DNA of 64,000 nucleotides from Smittia aterrima (Eukaryota; Arthropoda; Insecta; Diptera; Chironomidae). The position numbers and the translations under genes were made by a program. The stretch covers positions 16,864,001 to 16,928,000 of the forward strand of contig CP093831.1 of the NCBI GenBank assembly GCA_033063855.1. Reading direction: 5' to 3'. Position 1 is the stretch's first letter, and each line of letters begins with the position of its first letter. Shown here piece by piece: positions 20,600 to 34,799 of this stretch. A model generated the notes under the pieces. It searched no databases, was not told where the DNA came from, and saw only the letters and a list, made by a program, of their open reading frames with translations.

Positions 20600-23551
20600 G
20601 AACGCAGTTCTAATAAATCTTTTTATTCGTAATAGAAACACGAGTTTTCATAAAATGTTAAAGAAAATGTCTTGTCGGTAATTTCATTTACAAGGTGACG
20701 CTGCAAGTCATATAGAGAAGTTTTACATTTCCTTGATTAAAATCTTCTTCGGGATCCAAATATAAATTTTCATAAATTTGACCTATAAGCTTTTGATATC
20801 AGGGCTGAAAATTCAAGTTAGCTGCCAGCATCACGTTGGTTTTATTTAATTAAAACATTTGAGGATTATCTCAAAATAGAATGTGTTCTGATTAAGCATA
20901 GCAATGGGTCGGAAATGTTGTCTTTTCACCTTAATCTAATAATATAATTAGTTGCTCGGCTCAAATTTAATTAGATTTCCTCAACAGTTGACTGCTTCTT
21001 TAAATTTGATTTTACACAAAGGGTTGCGTTAAGATAACATTCGACGTGGGCGCTTTCGTGTATCTGATAGCATTGAGATGCAGCGAAGCGAATAAATTGA
21101 TCATTAATTTCTGTTACCGTCACCTTCTTAAATAAACTTCTTCATTTTTAATTAAAACAAGTAAGTCGTTCTGAAATAAGTTAATAAATAAAAAACTATC
21201 AATTAAACTTTATTTTAATAATTTATTGTGTTTTTAAATGACCAAATATTTAATAAAACTATTTTCAGACAGTTAAAATTCCACCTGAAAACATTTCAAT
21301 GAACAAACTCAACTAGATCGTAAATTTTTTTTTTTATCAAATATGCAAAATCATTCAGTGCCAGCAGTTTAATTTAAATGAAACTGTTTGACAAGTTTAG
21401 GAGTAGATAGAAAAAGAAGTTTCCATTGTAAAACAACATTGAGCTTTTCTAAAGTCTCATAAAATATTTCTTAAATTTGGTGTAGCAATAAATTTTCTCT
21501 TTAATTAGCATATTTTTTAAGTTTTATAATTGTACAATGATTAGCGCTTCCATCTTAGGTTTATGCTTCTTTAGGCTTGTAAAATGTCAAGTGAATATAA
21601 AAAGTCTTTGAAAGTGCTCGAAAATATTTTCATTCGAATAAAAATTTAAAATTGTTCTTCAAAATTCATTGCAGGTCACCGGTTTGGAAATAATTTTCAT
21701 TTTGTATTTAAATCCCCACTGAGTTTGTGAAGCTCTTGAAAACCAACCTTTTAGTATTATCATGCAAATAAAAGTTCCGTGAAACTTAAATAAACGAGCG
21801 AGTGCTCAGACGGACGATTTCACAAAAAATAAATAAACAATTCAACAAGTTTAATGTGCAGCATCGAAAGAGCTGAATGTGAAAAGTTAATCTCAAAATG
21901 TGATTACATTACGTAAAAAAGAAAATTACGTTGCAACCTTTGCCCCAATGTTGATTTATGTCTGTTATGAAGGGAGAGCTTTAGCTCTGCTCTGGAAAAA
22001 AATGTAGGACACTCGTTGTGATTGTTTCTTAATTTCTTTTGCATTGTGTAAATTGGGAGGGAATTGACGGAAAAAACGTTTAGTTCTGATCGTCCATAAG
22101 TATAAGTAGTTAGTATAAGCTCGACTAGGTAGATTACTGTTACACTTAGCATGCTTTTACACTGCGATATTAGTAAATATTTAAGGTTTTGTCACACATT
22201 GATGCAATTGTTTCAGTTAAGTTAATGCTTAGTTAAAGTTAGTTAATACTTAGTTATTCAACCTAGATTTGGTTGCTCTATGTTTTAATGACTAAACATT
22301 TACTTTTTCTTTAAATCACAGTATTTGAAAGAAGACAGATTTCATTGAAACTTAGTTCTAAAAGAAACGAAGGGTTCTATTAAAAGTTCCCTATCGACAA
22401 GTTACGCGTAAATATCATAAGATTACCGTTTTACTTCTTTTTTTTCCATAATATTACATGAGACACGTGAAGAGTCATTCAAGACTTCGGTCTGTCGTTA
22501 TCGATTAGATTCAGAGAGATTAGTGTCCGCAAAATTCGTCCACTAATTCAATTTGGTTTGCGTGATTTTCCCCTATGAAAGTCTAGATAATGATTTTAGT
22601 TTTGTGATCTTATGCAAAAGGTTTGCGACAGATTTAAGCGAGAAAATGTATTCCTACATTGGTCTGTGTCCAATTAAATTGTTTGCTTATATTTTCTTCG
22701 ATAGAAAACTTTATCCCGACATTTAAAAAGACATTGATATCATTATTCTTGTGTCAATCACATAAGAGGTATACACATTTATAAAATAAATACTTTTATA
22801 CAATAGAAAAATTTAAAGCATTCTTGTTCTGTGTGAATGGATGTTTGTGTGTGTTTGTAGAAAGACAGCAACAGCGACGACGACTTTTTTCAAAAACTTT
22901 GTATACTTATGAATGGTTTATGCATAAAATTCAATTAACAGGTTTGTTAATTGACATTTCAAGTCTATTACACGAAGAGTTCATTTTGACACTAATTTAT
23001 TTAAGTATTTTTTACAGTGTGACTCGAAGTGCAGCAAACAGTCAATGTCAATTAACATCCCTGGTATTAAAGGCCCTAAAGAACAGATATTCGCTTCGTG
23101 GACACCTTCGTGGCGCTTTGTTTCCGAACAAACATTAAGTTGATTGGAGCGACCACTGACAAATCCACTTCGCATGTTGTCGATTGAACATGAGAGTAAG
23201 AGAAAGAAGGAGAATCGATGATATTTGTTGATAGTCTTTGGTTGGATAGCAATTTACTTTGATTGACATTTCAATTCATTAGATTTTCTTTTCAATTCAC
23301 AAAGTTTATTTGTTTAGTAAAGTTTCTTTAAAAATAACTTTTTAATTGATTTCGGTTTCCTTTTTTTATAGAAATATTTGTTTGTTTTGAAATATAATTC
23401 TTTGTTCGTCTTAAAAAGTTTTTGCGATACTTACGACAAATATATTTTGTATACAAGATATCTGATTTAAGTTCGTCTGCGGTAACTAAGCAAAATATTT
23501 CTAAATATTCGTAGTTTTGTTGGTTTCGAAAATAATCCGAGAGTAGGATGC
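20600..23551. other. Noncoding stretch between OBP G and the staccato 3' end
   Basis: No gene recognised. It contains the 3' untranslated region of the minus-strand staccato-like gene, with a possible poly(A) signal (AATAAA on the minus strand) at 23305-23310, 242 bp past the stop. Around 22195-22260 there is a short run of imperfect TTAGTTAA-type repeats. Confidence 0.5.
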
Positions 23552-26500
23552 TTAAGCAACTCGAGCTTTCTGCTTACGGACGAAATCGAGAGCTTGTTTA
23601 TCGAATGTTCGACTCTCGAGGATTTGGAAAATTGGATGATCTGTTGAGAATTAAATGAGGTTTATTGAAGCGAATAAAGTTTTCTCGATGCAAACTTACG
23701 TTTATCCTTTTGCTGCATGAGCACTAAATCAATCGCTTTGAGTCCGTGGAAGTTTTCAACTCCCAAATTCAACTCAGCAACGCCAGGAATGTTATTTAAC
23801 GAAAGGAAAGCTTCACCCGCAAAATCGTTTGCTGTTATAACATCGTGATCCATTACTGTGAATGCAATCATCGCGCTCTCTTGTGTGCATTGCTCTAACG
23901 TTATCGTTCCAAACTCGAAACATTCGTCGAATACGGGGTTTAAAGTTTTCTATGAAGAGATGAATTCAGACAGCATTAAATAACGTTTGAATGTGAAATG
24001 AAAACTCTATATATGCGAAGAATAAATTTCGAAACAATCGCAAAATGAAGAATTTCAGCAAAACCCAAAATGAACTGCTTTAACCATCCGACAGATCAAA
24101 TAGTTTTTGCCCACTTCTCGTATTTAACGAATGATTCTTCGTATTCCGAGAGCAAAAGTTTCCGCTAAATTGGCAACCTTACCTTGTGAACGTGAGTCTG
24201 CTGTTCGTTACAATGTGGAAACACTCGCCGAGGAAGAAGCTCGACAATCACAAAAGGATCGCTGAACCCGTTCGGATCCAAAGGAATTACATTTGCTGCA
24301 CGTAACACTTCGACGCACAGCGAATCATGATTGAAGTATGCTCGAACCGACAGAATTCCAAACTGAGCGGGGCCATTTGAGTTCTGTAATTGGATCTGCT
24401 CCTGGAGCCTTTGGACATAAAACATGTCAATCAGACGGTCAGTGTCTGTTTTGTGATACTGCAATCGCTGCTCGACCCTCCAATAATCATCATTCTTTAT
24501 CACAATGTGAGTAAGTCCTAGACCTTCGGCGTGCATGAAATCCACAAGCATTTGAAGAGCTTCGTATAAGCGGTCGTGGAAATTGCCTGGCTTTTCTCCC
24601 GCCGAGTCCATTTGATCTGATAATTCTTTCAACAGCAAAAGCCAAATGATACTCAAAGCTCGATGAAAGTTCTTTGTGAGAAGGGCACTGTTGAGAGCGG
24701 TGAGATGAAGATCGAGATATTCGAGTAATGGTACGATTGCTTGAGCTGTTGGCAACGAGTCTGGTGACCAAGCCTGTTGATAAAAAAAGAAGTTTAAACT
24801 GTTTAATTAAAAATAACTTTTTAAACTCACTAAATGAAAAACGGATTTCTGAAGAGGCGCCTGCATAGTCAAACTAATCTTGTTCATGATTCGTTCGGTA
24901 GTTCGTTCAAGTTGAACAAGTGTGTTCTCCAACATGTTCTCCCTCATATTTTGTTGATTGTTTTGTTGTTCATCCGTTCGAAACTCCGACAAGGCTCTTC
25001 TAACGTATTCTAGATTATTAACTGACACACAAAGCTCATCAGAAATTCGGAATGGTCCCGGTTGCTCATAATAGCCGCTATCTATTAAGCTCTGGTGCAC
25101 CAAGTCACTATAATGAAGAGCAGCCGAGCCAGCCGCGTCAATCAGTTGGGTCTCATAATGATAGCCGGTGTTGTTGTCCGGCCATGAAAGCAATCGCCAG
25201 AATTCTTTAATCTGATATATGCAGCTCGCTGTGTCAACCGCTGAAGTGCTATGTCGGACTATTTTCTCCCCTTCGCAAATCTCGTCCATTGAAATCGCAG
25301 CGCGTACTCGGTTAAGGGCTTTATTCTTGCTGACAGCAATCCAAAGTTGAATGATTGATTCGAACCACAAATGGTAATTCTGAATGCCTAAAGGTTTTTC
25401 AGGTGGCTGCGGAGTGACAGATAGGTGTTGTTTCAAAATAGAAAACTCTTGCAACGCAAAGTAAAGTTCGAACGGACGTGTATCGATTGGCTCTCGTCCT
25501 TCGAGAACAGCATATTGATTCGTAGGAGCACCGGGAATTTGTCCTGTCTCCATTCGCATTGCAACTTCTTCCGCAAGCTGTTGGAAATTTTTGTCAATAA
25601 AAGTTTTAAATTGAAAATCAGGAAGAGAAATCACCATTTGATCGAATTGCTTGTAAATAATGCTGAAGTATTGAACGCCATTAGTGCTGGAGCGAAGTAA
25701 AATTAAACTTTTAGATTAAAATAATGAGAAATCTCAATTTTTCTTACTTATCAAAGATTTGATGATAATATGTGATTCCCGTTTGCAGATCGGCCAAGAG
25801 AGTTGATGTGAATTGAACGAGTGGATTTTCACTTCGTTGGGAGTCTCGAAGTTGATTCTGCGCCCAAATGACGGATCCTTTACGAAGATAATTCACAATC
25901 TCACCTCGCACTCCTTTGTTGAAAGGACAAACTTGACGGAATGCTCGCATTGAACCAAGCAAACCTAAGCTTCTTAAAAGAAATTCTAATCTCACAAGCG
26001 AGGGCGGATGAAGAGCTGGAAAAACTTCACGATGTCTCCGCATCTGATTGAGTGAAACTTCAACGAAACGTGACATCGCCTTAGCGAGCCATTGTTCGAG
26101 TTCATGCCCTAATGGCTCTACGGACGTCTGAACCCAATAACGATCCATTTCAATCATTAACCTATGAATAAACTTAGGATCTAATGGTGTTCTATTGTTC
26201 AGTGTTATTGCTGCAACGAATCGTGCCATGGCACACTGAAGATCCGACAAGTCTCCTTGCACTGACATCTGATGAAGAATCGTCAGAGCAGATCCCTGAA
26301 TATCGCCGCTCCAACTCCATGTTGGCTCATGCGTTGCAAGTTCATGTGTCATGAAGACCATAAAAAGTCGTTCGAGCTTTCGAATCTCAACGAGAATGTC
26401 GTCTTCGCATTGACCATGATCGTCTCTTGTCGAGAGCCAGAGCTTTAGTCTTATTCTGCCTTGAACAGATGAACGGTGACTACGACCCTCGAGCTTGAAC

Positions 26501-29500
26501 CAACCCTCTAGGCCAGTTGACGGGATTTCCTGTCGTAATTATTCAAATGTTTACTGAACTTAAATGAGGGTCGCGCAAATATTTACAGAGATAGGAATGT
26601 TGATACTGCCGAGAAAATCATCTTGCGATCCTTGCCTCGCGGACTGACAGACCTGCTTGAAGAATCTTCCAAGTCCACGAACTCCACGTACTTCGTTTAA
26701 ACGTGAAACAGCATCCATAACGCAGCTTTCATCGTCATGATCCCTGATGGCGACAGATGATAAAAAGATAAAATATTTTAATTTCATGTGATGAACTTAC
26801 CAAATATCAAGATGAATTTGATCGTTATTGATATCATCGACATCGCTGCAGAGAGCAAAAAAGTTTATTCATTAAGAAAATTATTCAAATGAGAAGAAAA
26901 CGTGGAAGGTTTACAATTTGAATTTCTCATTCCATTTCGGGCAAAGCGTGTGAGGTTTAACAGATGTCGCTTTAATAATTTTGGCAGGCATTGGACCCAT
27001 CGAATCTCTGTGCTGACTCTTTCGCTTGAAACTCAATCGGAAGCTACTGTGTTTACGTAATTTACTGTCAGGCGAATCTAGACTTAGACTATCCATTCCA
27101 CCAGTGTCAGGCAGAACTCGAGGTGTTAAAGGTGGTTGCGGTGATAGAGGAGGAACGGGACAGCCCATGGGCATTATTCCAAGCATACAGTAAGGATCGC
27201 TAAAGCCTATGAAATATAACAATTCCTTAGTTAATTATGTATTCTCTAATCACCTAATGTGTCCGAAAGGATTTCAAATATACAAAATGTAAACAGGAAA
27301 ATTCTCATTTCAAACATAAAATTTGCCACGACAAACATTAATTTTAGATCAACAAGGTAGTTTCAATCTCATAAAATTGCTGTGGTTTTAATTAAATTTC
27401 CACATGATTTAAGCCTTCTGGCGACTATTTAACGCTCGTTTGAAGTTATAAAAGGAACTTCATGTTCATGACGCCTGAAGAAACTTATTGACATTGACAA
27501 TTTAATTAATCAGCTAAAGAGAAAAGTTTGATTAGATTGAGGCTCTAATGAGCTTTCACTACTCAAAATCTGTTAGCTTTAGAGAATCAATTAACTAAAT
27601 TATGTCTTGTTTCCGGCTAAAGCAAACAAGCAACTAAATCACTTTCTCTACAGCAAACATCATGAAAATTTATTAAAGCTTGAGCGAAATATTTCATCGC
27701 AAAATATTAGTCAGCAATTTCTCTTAAATGCTGCGTTGCGTTCAATTTCATCACAAGCAACAAGTTCGCAATAGTCGTCTCGGTAAAAGTACGTCGATGA
27801 GAATTATTTCATTATGTTAATGAACTCATTTGGGATAATTATGGAATGAAAATATTATTTCGGTGTTTGCGAAACCGATTCTTTATAAAAGTTTCGCAAA
27901 TATTGAGTGCTCAAGTTTCATCTTTGGGGTTTCTAATGACTAAGTGTTTGAGTTAGCTTTTCTTCGGGTGGCAAGGGTTCATTCGCAAATAATGAAGTCG
28001 ACTTGCTCTTTCATTGAATCATACGAGCTGACAAATATTTTTCACGTTTCGCATTTTAATATGTAGAACACTCCGGAAACTTTTTTTAATGACTGATGAT
28101 TCCTCTCAACACTTTATTAATTTATTCATTAAAATGAGTCCGCTCCTTAAGATCGTACAGAACCAAAATGTTGTTTTAATTAATAAAGTTTTGGTTTGAT
28201 ATCTCTTGAAACTTACTCACATCAGCACAATTGCTTTTGTTCGTCTCAGTGAATTTTTAATGAGTTTCACAAGTTGTTATCCATCTCAAGGGATTCATTA
28301 AAGGTTTCATAGAGATATTTTAACTGCAGAAAGCTTCATTTTGCATTTCATTAAGTCAAATGAGTTTTCAACAAAATGGGGAACAGAGCTTGCTTCATGT
28401 TAAAACCGAGGCGATTTGCGTCGCATTTCATGAAATCATTGTCCGAAGCGAATGGAAATCATTTCGAGGAGCGTAAAATATTTGATTAAAATTTCCACGA
28501 AATGAAAATTAGAATTTTCTCGACCGTGAAAATGTAAAAACGTCATCAGATTTCTTTTATTCCGTTTACCAAACATTCATTGAATTTGATTCTGAGAACT
28601 TCAGAACTCTACTGAAATAACTTTGCGAAATGTAATTTTCAATTTAATTGTATGACGCTACAGTCAATGGCTTCAATAAAATTATTTAGTTTACCGCAAA
28701 AGCTCACTTAATGCTGTGGAAGCATGCTGCATGCAGTGTCAGTAATTTAAGTTACGTAGAGCAAATGGCTTTGTTTGGCTTCGGATCATAAATTCTAATG
28801 TTTCGTGAAACAAAGAACTTTTCTCTTTGATAAGATTTAGTCTTCAAACGAAAAAAAAAATAAAAGTTTTAGCGTGGGCTTCATCTCTCGACCAAAGCGA
28901 AAGCTTCCATTGATCTTGACGAAAAGGAAGAAAACAAATTTTTCCATGCGTAAAGCTTTCATCGGCTCGTAAATAAGGCGAGCGGAGCTTCGATATTTTT
29001 CTTTCCTTTTGTGTCGAGCCGACAATAATGAGAACCATAAACAACAATAGAATAATAATTTCTCTAAAGCGCAGTCGGTAATCGAGAGTGAAAAGAGAAA
29101 ATCTGGAAATTTATTGGCTTGTTCTCGCCTTCGAGCTCAGTGCGAAGAAGAGAAATTCGGCCTAAATGTGAAGGCAGGCGTATAAAGGTAGCGAGGAATC
29201 TCAACAATGTGTAGTAAATTTCTTCGTCTTCGAACGAACAGAAACGAACAAAATCACGATAACAGGTGAAGTAAGGATTTTGGCCAATAAAACATTCATT
29301 GAATTGGCAGTCTGAAGTGAACGTACCGTTCGCGTCCTTGGCTTCAAGTCCTTCAGCTTCTTGTACAATCACCGATAAGACAACAATCTTTGGTTTCTCT
29401 TCTGCAGCCGCGTGAAGCAAACGATAATGTCTGTCAGGTGTAACGCCAAAAGCTCGCTGGGCCGTAATATACATTTCGTCTTTGTAATGCGCGTACTTTG

Positions 29501-32500
29501 TAAATAAAGAAAGAAAACAAATATTTGTTTGAGATGTTTTGATGTTGAAAGAGGATTTCGTATCTTACCTGTCCACCCGGTTGCTGACAACCTACTGAGT
29601 TTGTGATTGTTTCCAGCACGTCCATGTACAACTGTTCACGTTCGTTCACTGTTTCAATCTCATCTTCTTTAATCGATTCTTTCTCATTCAAAGGCATCGC
29701 CTCAGCACGAGTCTCAGCAGCTCGAATCGATGACATTCTTCTATTCTCGCGTTTCCACGACAATGCAGTGAAGCTCTCGAAAAATGATCCATCGCTTTCT
29801 TGAACTCTGCAAAGGAACATAAATGAAAAGAAGAGAAAAGGAAAAGATTCATTAGATAACTTGAAAATATTTTCCTCTGCTTTCGCGAGAAAATAAAATT
29901 TTCCGACTTAATTAATTGGCTTCGTTGTACTCGGGAGTTGGTCTTGCAAAAAATAAAAAAGCAGACGGCAGTTCATTAACGAGCTGAGCAAAGCACATTG
30001 TTGCCATTGGAATGCGACAATGAGCAGATTTGCCATTCCCGCTTCGCCCGAATTATGACGAAGATTTTAATATTTCATGAGGCGAAATATTTTCTTTTCT
30101 CGACGAATAAAAATATTGTTATTCATGACGTTCGCTGAAACTGCTGTTGTTACACTCCGTGAAGAATTTAATGGGTTGCCGAAATCCTTTTGAGGTTTTC
30201 CACGAGCACAAAAATTGCGAAAGGAATTCTTCTCGATTAAGATTATGATAAGCCCGGAGTGACGACGCACGGAATATAAAACTCAACAATGATTTTGTTT
30301 AGTCTCGCGAGAAACATAAATATTTTTAACTTTTCGCTATCTCGCAGCGTGTTGCTCAACTTTATCAACAAATATTTTACTGGAGCCATAAATATTTCAA
30401 TTTCCATCATTCTTTGTAACCTGTAAATCAGAAGATTTCGAGACTCAAGGATGCGCTTCAATTTCTGTTTCGAGAAGTTCATGTTACAGAAAAGTCTCTG
30501 CTACACTTTTAATGAATGTATGATCACGCAATGAAAGTTCTATTCTGTTTACAACAGCAATGAATATTTAATAGCTTGAAGATCAGAATAAAAGCTACGG
30601 AACAGAGCAACTGTGAAGATGATTAAGCGAAGGATTACCGAGTTGTTTTATCATGCGAAAAATCCCGGATTCTTCGACTGTTGTATAACTAGGTCGAGTT
30701 GTATTGCGTAATAGCAAACTTCGTTTCTATTTCCAGGAATTAGATAGAACTGAAAAAATATTCGACCAGAAGCTTAATTTCGAATGAGGTTGGTAATCCG
30801 AAAAACGAAACTAAAATTGTTCAACCAATAAAAATTCATAAAACCAACGCTTTCGGATTTTGTCCCAACCCGTCGAAGAACGCAACAGACTGTAACAATC
30901 GCGTTCTCGCTTTATCCTTGCCGTTGAAATTCGCCTTCAAACGACCACTTTAATGTTTTGAAACATCGTAAAAAAATAATTGAAAGAAATGTTCGTCGCG
31001 ACGGATGCTAACGATTCATGTTCTCGTTCGACATCAAGTTTCGAGTTTCTTTTATCGGAAAACATGTTGCGTAGCTCTCGAATTTATTGCCAGTTCAATG
31101 CTAGCATTTCAACTTATAATTAAGTCTAACTGACACATCGTGCGAACTCTGAGCTCCCGCAACGAACTTTGAATTATCAATAAGCATTTAACGCTGAACT
31201 CATTTACAATTTTTCCCCGTACTCGTCAGTATCGTGACTTCACGGTGAATCAGGAGGGAATGTTCTCTGTCAAAGAGAGCAGTCAAAGGGAGCGAGAGTC
31301 GGGATAATTAACATAGTTTCACCATTGTTCGTTTCAATTTAATTGAGAAAAATTCTGCAACTTCGTGACTGCTCATTTGGTTTTTCGTCAATGATGTAAC
31401 AAAAGTTTTCATTCTGGGATTGCAAATATTAACAATACTCAGGAGTTTTGATTCGGTTACGCAACTTGAGTAGGATCCCTTATCGCAATGCCAAACACAT
31501 TTCATTGTCACTTCATGTTCAACATTGCATGAGCTTTCGCTATTGTCACTTGAAAATTATTAGTTATGCAAAGTTTACTCGAAACATTTTTGTGTTATGT
31601 GCTGGAAAGTTTGAAATTTAAAAGTTAATTTAATAAAGTGAAGCCAATTAGAGACAAACTTTAATGGAAACCTGTTTGTATGCTAACACAGAATGATGTT
31701 GTGCTCGTATGGTTTCAAACGATAACGATGAAAGTTCTTCTAGACTGAATTACAAATCAATTCGACTCAGATGAATATTTTACGATGGGAAAAATCCAAT
31801 GTGCTCGAGTTGGAAGGTGTGGGCGTATAAATAATCTCGTTTTAAAATTCAGAAATCATTAAAACTTTTATTTCTTTCCCAGCATTAGCAACGAGAATGT
31901 ATAAAGCGACATTGAGTTTTCGATTAATAAAAGTCGCAGAGATTTGCCATTCTCCTAAGCTTGTTCCAAACGTTTTCACTTCAACTTAAATCCTAGCGAC
32001 CCAACCTGAAGTCATCTAGCTTCCTCTTTTTTCTTGTTTTTGATGGAATCAAAATGGAAATTTAATGTCAACGAGATTACACAAAATGCCAAACGTGAGC
32101 TGCTTTTATTCGAGCAACGTAAGAGATAGAAAGAGAAAGCCCTTAAGCTCATCGTCCGAAAAAAAGGATTGACAACAAAAATAAAAAAGAGGAAAATAAT
32201 TGCAACAACGAGAGCCCGGAATTAACACGTCTCTGTTGTTTACCTTTGACCAAACACAAATTATGCATCCGATGGGTTTGTGTTTAACTCGAAAATTAAA
32301 GAACAATAAAGTTCTCCATGTTGATAAACAAATCAGTCGACATGCGTGCGTGCATTAACCCGCTCGTTTTCCTTCGTGTTTGAAGCTCACAAAAAGTTGG
32401 AAAATCGATAAGGACCAGCGACGCTCGCCATCCTTTCATCGTTAAATTACTACGCAAACATTGTCGTTTTCAGTGAGCAGGTGTCTTCAATGGATAGCAA

Positions 32501-34799
32501 GCGCCTTAGGGTAAGGTGATTCATTGCTTTGTGTAACGGCGTCCAAACTGATTGCGTTGTTTGCTCGACTACCAAGCTAAATAAAGTTTTTATTCCTCCC
32601 GAAATAAAAACAGTGAATAGACTTTGACATGATAAACGCTAATGGAAATGGCTTAACTCCCTCGACGATAATAGTTTCGATTCCGTTCCACGCTTAATGC
32701 GACGGTAGACGATGCTTCTTCGTGCACAACCACACTTTCGTCAACAAATTCCTTCACGTGGGAGTGGATAAAATATTTCGAATAAAACTTTTCTTTCCGT
32801 CTCGGTTGCCCGAGTTTGATGTTTACTCTCATGTAATGTGCTTTTAATGACAATGTCTGTTATCGTGTGACATCGTCAAGAGTATCTTAAGACATCATTT
32901 TGATGCATTAGAAGAGATTAAATTTGATGCTTTAAAAGCTTCGTTAAAACTTTTTCATTCCTCCGAATAGAACGAGTTTTTGCAGCCTTAAACCAATTTG
33001 AAGCCTTTTTCTTCGATTAAATATGAAAAGTTTCATCAAATAACTCACCCGGATGTCGATGAAGCATTTATTTCTGGCCAGGACAATCTTCGTTTACAAA
33101 ACGCCAAGGGTGGTCGATCAACGGGTGCTTGTTGAACTGGAGACCGACTTTGGCGGAATGAACCTTGTCTTGGCGATATCATGCTTTCCATCCCTCTTGA
33201 TGACGTACGACGAAGAGATCCAGGCAATGGAGCGGTAGCTGATGGTGACGGAACCTTTTTCCAAGAATTATGTAAAGAGCAACAACGTAAGATAATTCAT
33301 AAGAATGTAATTCATCTCGAGAGGCTTCAATCATTTACCACTTTAGGAAATCCTGCAAGAAAGATAAGAAGAGAATGTTTCCGTTAACGCAATGAGCTTA
33401 GGACAAACAAAAGACAATTGAAGTTGATGAAAATTTAATAAGGTTGAAGGATAAAACGAGAATTTTTTTAAAAACAGTTCAGAGCCCGGAGTTTCAAGTA
33501 AATTCAGAACATAAATGTTTGCCTTCGCTTCAAGCGAGACAACGCAGGAGACAAACAAAGTTGAAGCAAATTGCTACCGGAAGACATTTCTACGCTCCGA
33601 TTAACATTAATTGAAACTTCCACGGAAGCTCCAACGACGGTGGCGATTTTATTGACAGATTTTCGTCAAAGAACGATAAGTGATAAGGAAAAACTTTTGT
33701 CATCGTTTGCGAAACGAGAGAAACGTGGATGAAAGCTTTTAACAAAAGCTCGTTGAAGGAAAGATTACTTAAAATGGATTTTTCTTGTTTGCTGATGAAG
33801 AATTGTCTGATATTAAAATCCCGATTGGGACTGTAAGCTTCTTTAATCAAAAAAATTCAACGTGGTCTGTGCTTTCAATGCGAACGAACAACCCTTACGC
33901 TTGAACAGACCATAAAATAATAATTCTGGAATCTACTTTTCTCTTCACTTTACCAGAAAGTATTTTAATACTTTCTGCTTTGTCTCACAACATCGCAGCT
34001 TCCAACTTTTCTATCGAAGGAAATCTTACGTCTGCTGCCTCCCCGCAGACAACGAAATGATACGCTTTAAGAAAGAGAACGCCACGATACCGTTTTGCGT
34101 CGTTTTCGCTTTCTTGTTGTACTATAAATAGAATGAAAGGAGAGGCAACATAACAAGATTCTTGGGTAATAAGCTTTCTCGGAAGTTCTAAGTCAAAACG
34201 CATTTCTTTAGAGAAGAAAACAAAATGGGGAAAAACAACTTTTCATTCGAAAACAACAAATAAATTTATATTTAGCATGACTCAAACGAAAGCTTATAAA
34301 AATATCTGACGAGGAAATAAACAAAGGATTGCGACTGAGGTAATGTAAATGTTAAGGAAGCGGAGTTTCAATGTTAGCAGTGCTTTGTGAAAGCTCAGCT
34401 TTACCTTCCCTAAGAGAAATTACTTTGAATTCCCAGAATTCGCTCGTCAATTACTTGAGCGATATTTTACTCAAAGAGAAATACTTAATTATATATAAGT
34501 AAGCTTGGTTTCTTAACAGGTGTTTGAAAGCGAGTCGGGTTTGTTGAACAAAATCGTTTGTTAATAATCAGCTTGGCGACAGCTGAAACGGATAAAAAAT
34601 TGAAAAATCACTCACCATGAACATGTTGCGTTGACAGATTACTGCTAGAGCTGACGGTTATTGATGGAGCGGCGGCTTTCGAATTAATATCCTGAACATT
34701 TCCTTCGCTCGAACTTTGTCGGGAGAGCGAAAAGCGTCGCGATCCTAAATTCGCAACACCGCTTGTGACATTAGCCACGAGTGAACTGAAGAAGCTCAT
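23552..34799 (-). CDS. stac: Munc13-4/BAIAP3 family protein (staccato), complete
   Basis: Twelve exons: 34616-34799, 33049-33238, 29569-29806, 29327-29495, 26915-27206, 26801-26845, 26587-26743, 25748-26529, 24831-25686, 24183-24773, 23700-23949 and 23552-23640. Every junction is GT-AG with matching phase, and the total is 3843 nt, or 1280 residues. The N-terminus is serine-rich and disordered. C2A spans about 238-425, MUN about 430-1105 and C2B about 1109-1252. Both C2 domains keep the aspartate loops for calcium (AKDANGFSDPY with WDHDDES; LDPNGFSDPF with MDHDV). C2A carries an insertion of about 75 residues, rich in Pro, Ser and basic residues, between GFSDPYCMLG and CPKWNEKF. In the family these proteins prime vesicles and lysosome-related organelles for SNARE-driven fusion; fly staccato acts in tracheal tube fusion. 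The alternative is the paralogous fly Unc-13-4B. Confidence 0.9.
27207..29326 (-). other. Intron 4 of the staccato-like gene
   Basis: A 2.1 kb intron that splits the calcium loop of C2A between AKDAN and GFSDP. I see no nested gene or repeat. Confidence 0.7.
29807..33048 (-). other. Intron 2 of the staccato-like gene
   Basis: A 3.2 kb intron between the serine-rich N-terminal exons and the rest. No nested gene is seen. It is a plausible site for an alternative promoter, because exons 1-2 encode only a disordered N-terminus. Confidence 0.65.
33239..34615 (-). other. Intron 1 of the staccato-like gene
   Basis: A 1.4 kb intron, phase 1, joining HVH and ATAPLPGS. Nothing else is recognisable in it. 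Confidence 0.65.

Noticed and set aside
22824..23175. Overlapping frames on both strands near 23 kb
   Set aside because: No domain, and the composition matches the surrounding noncoding DNA; probably staccato 3' flank.
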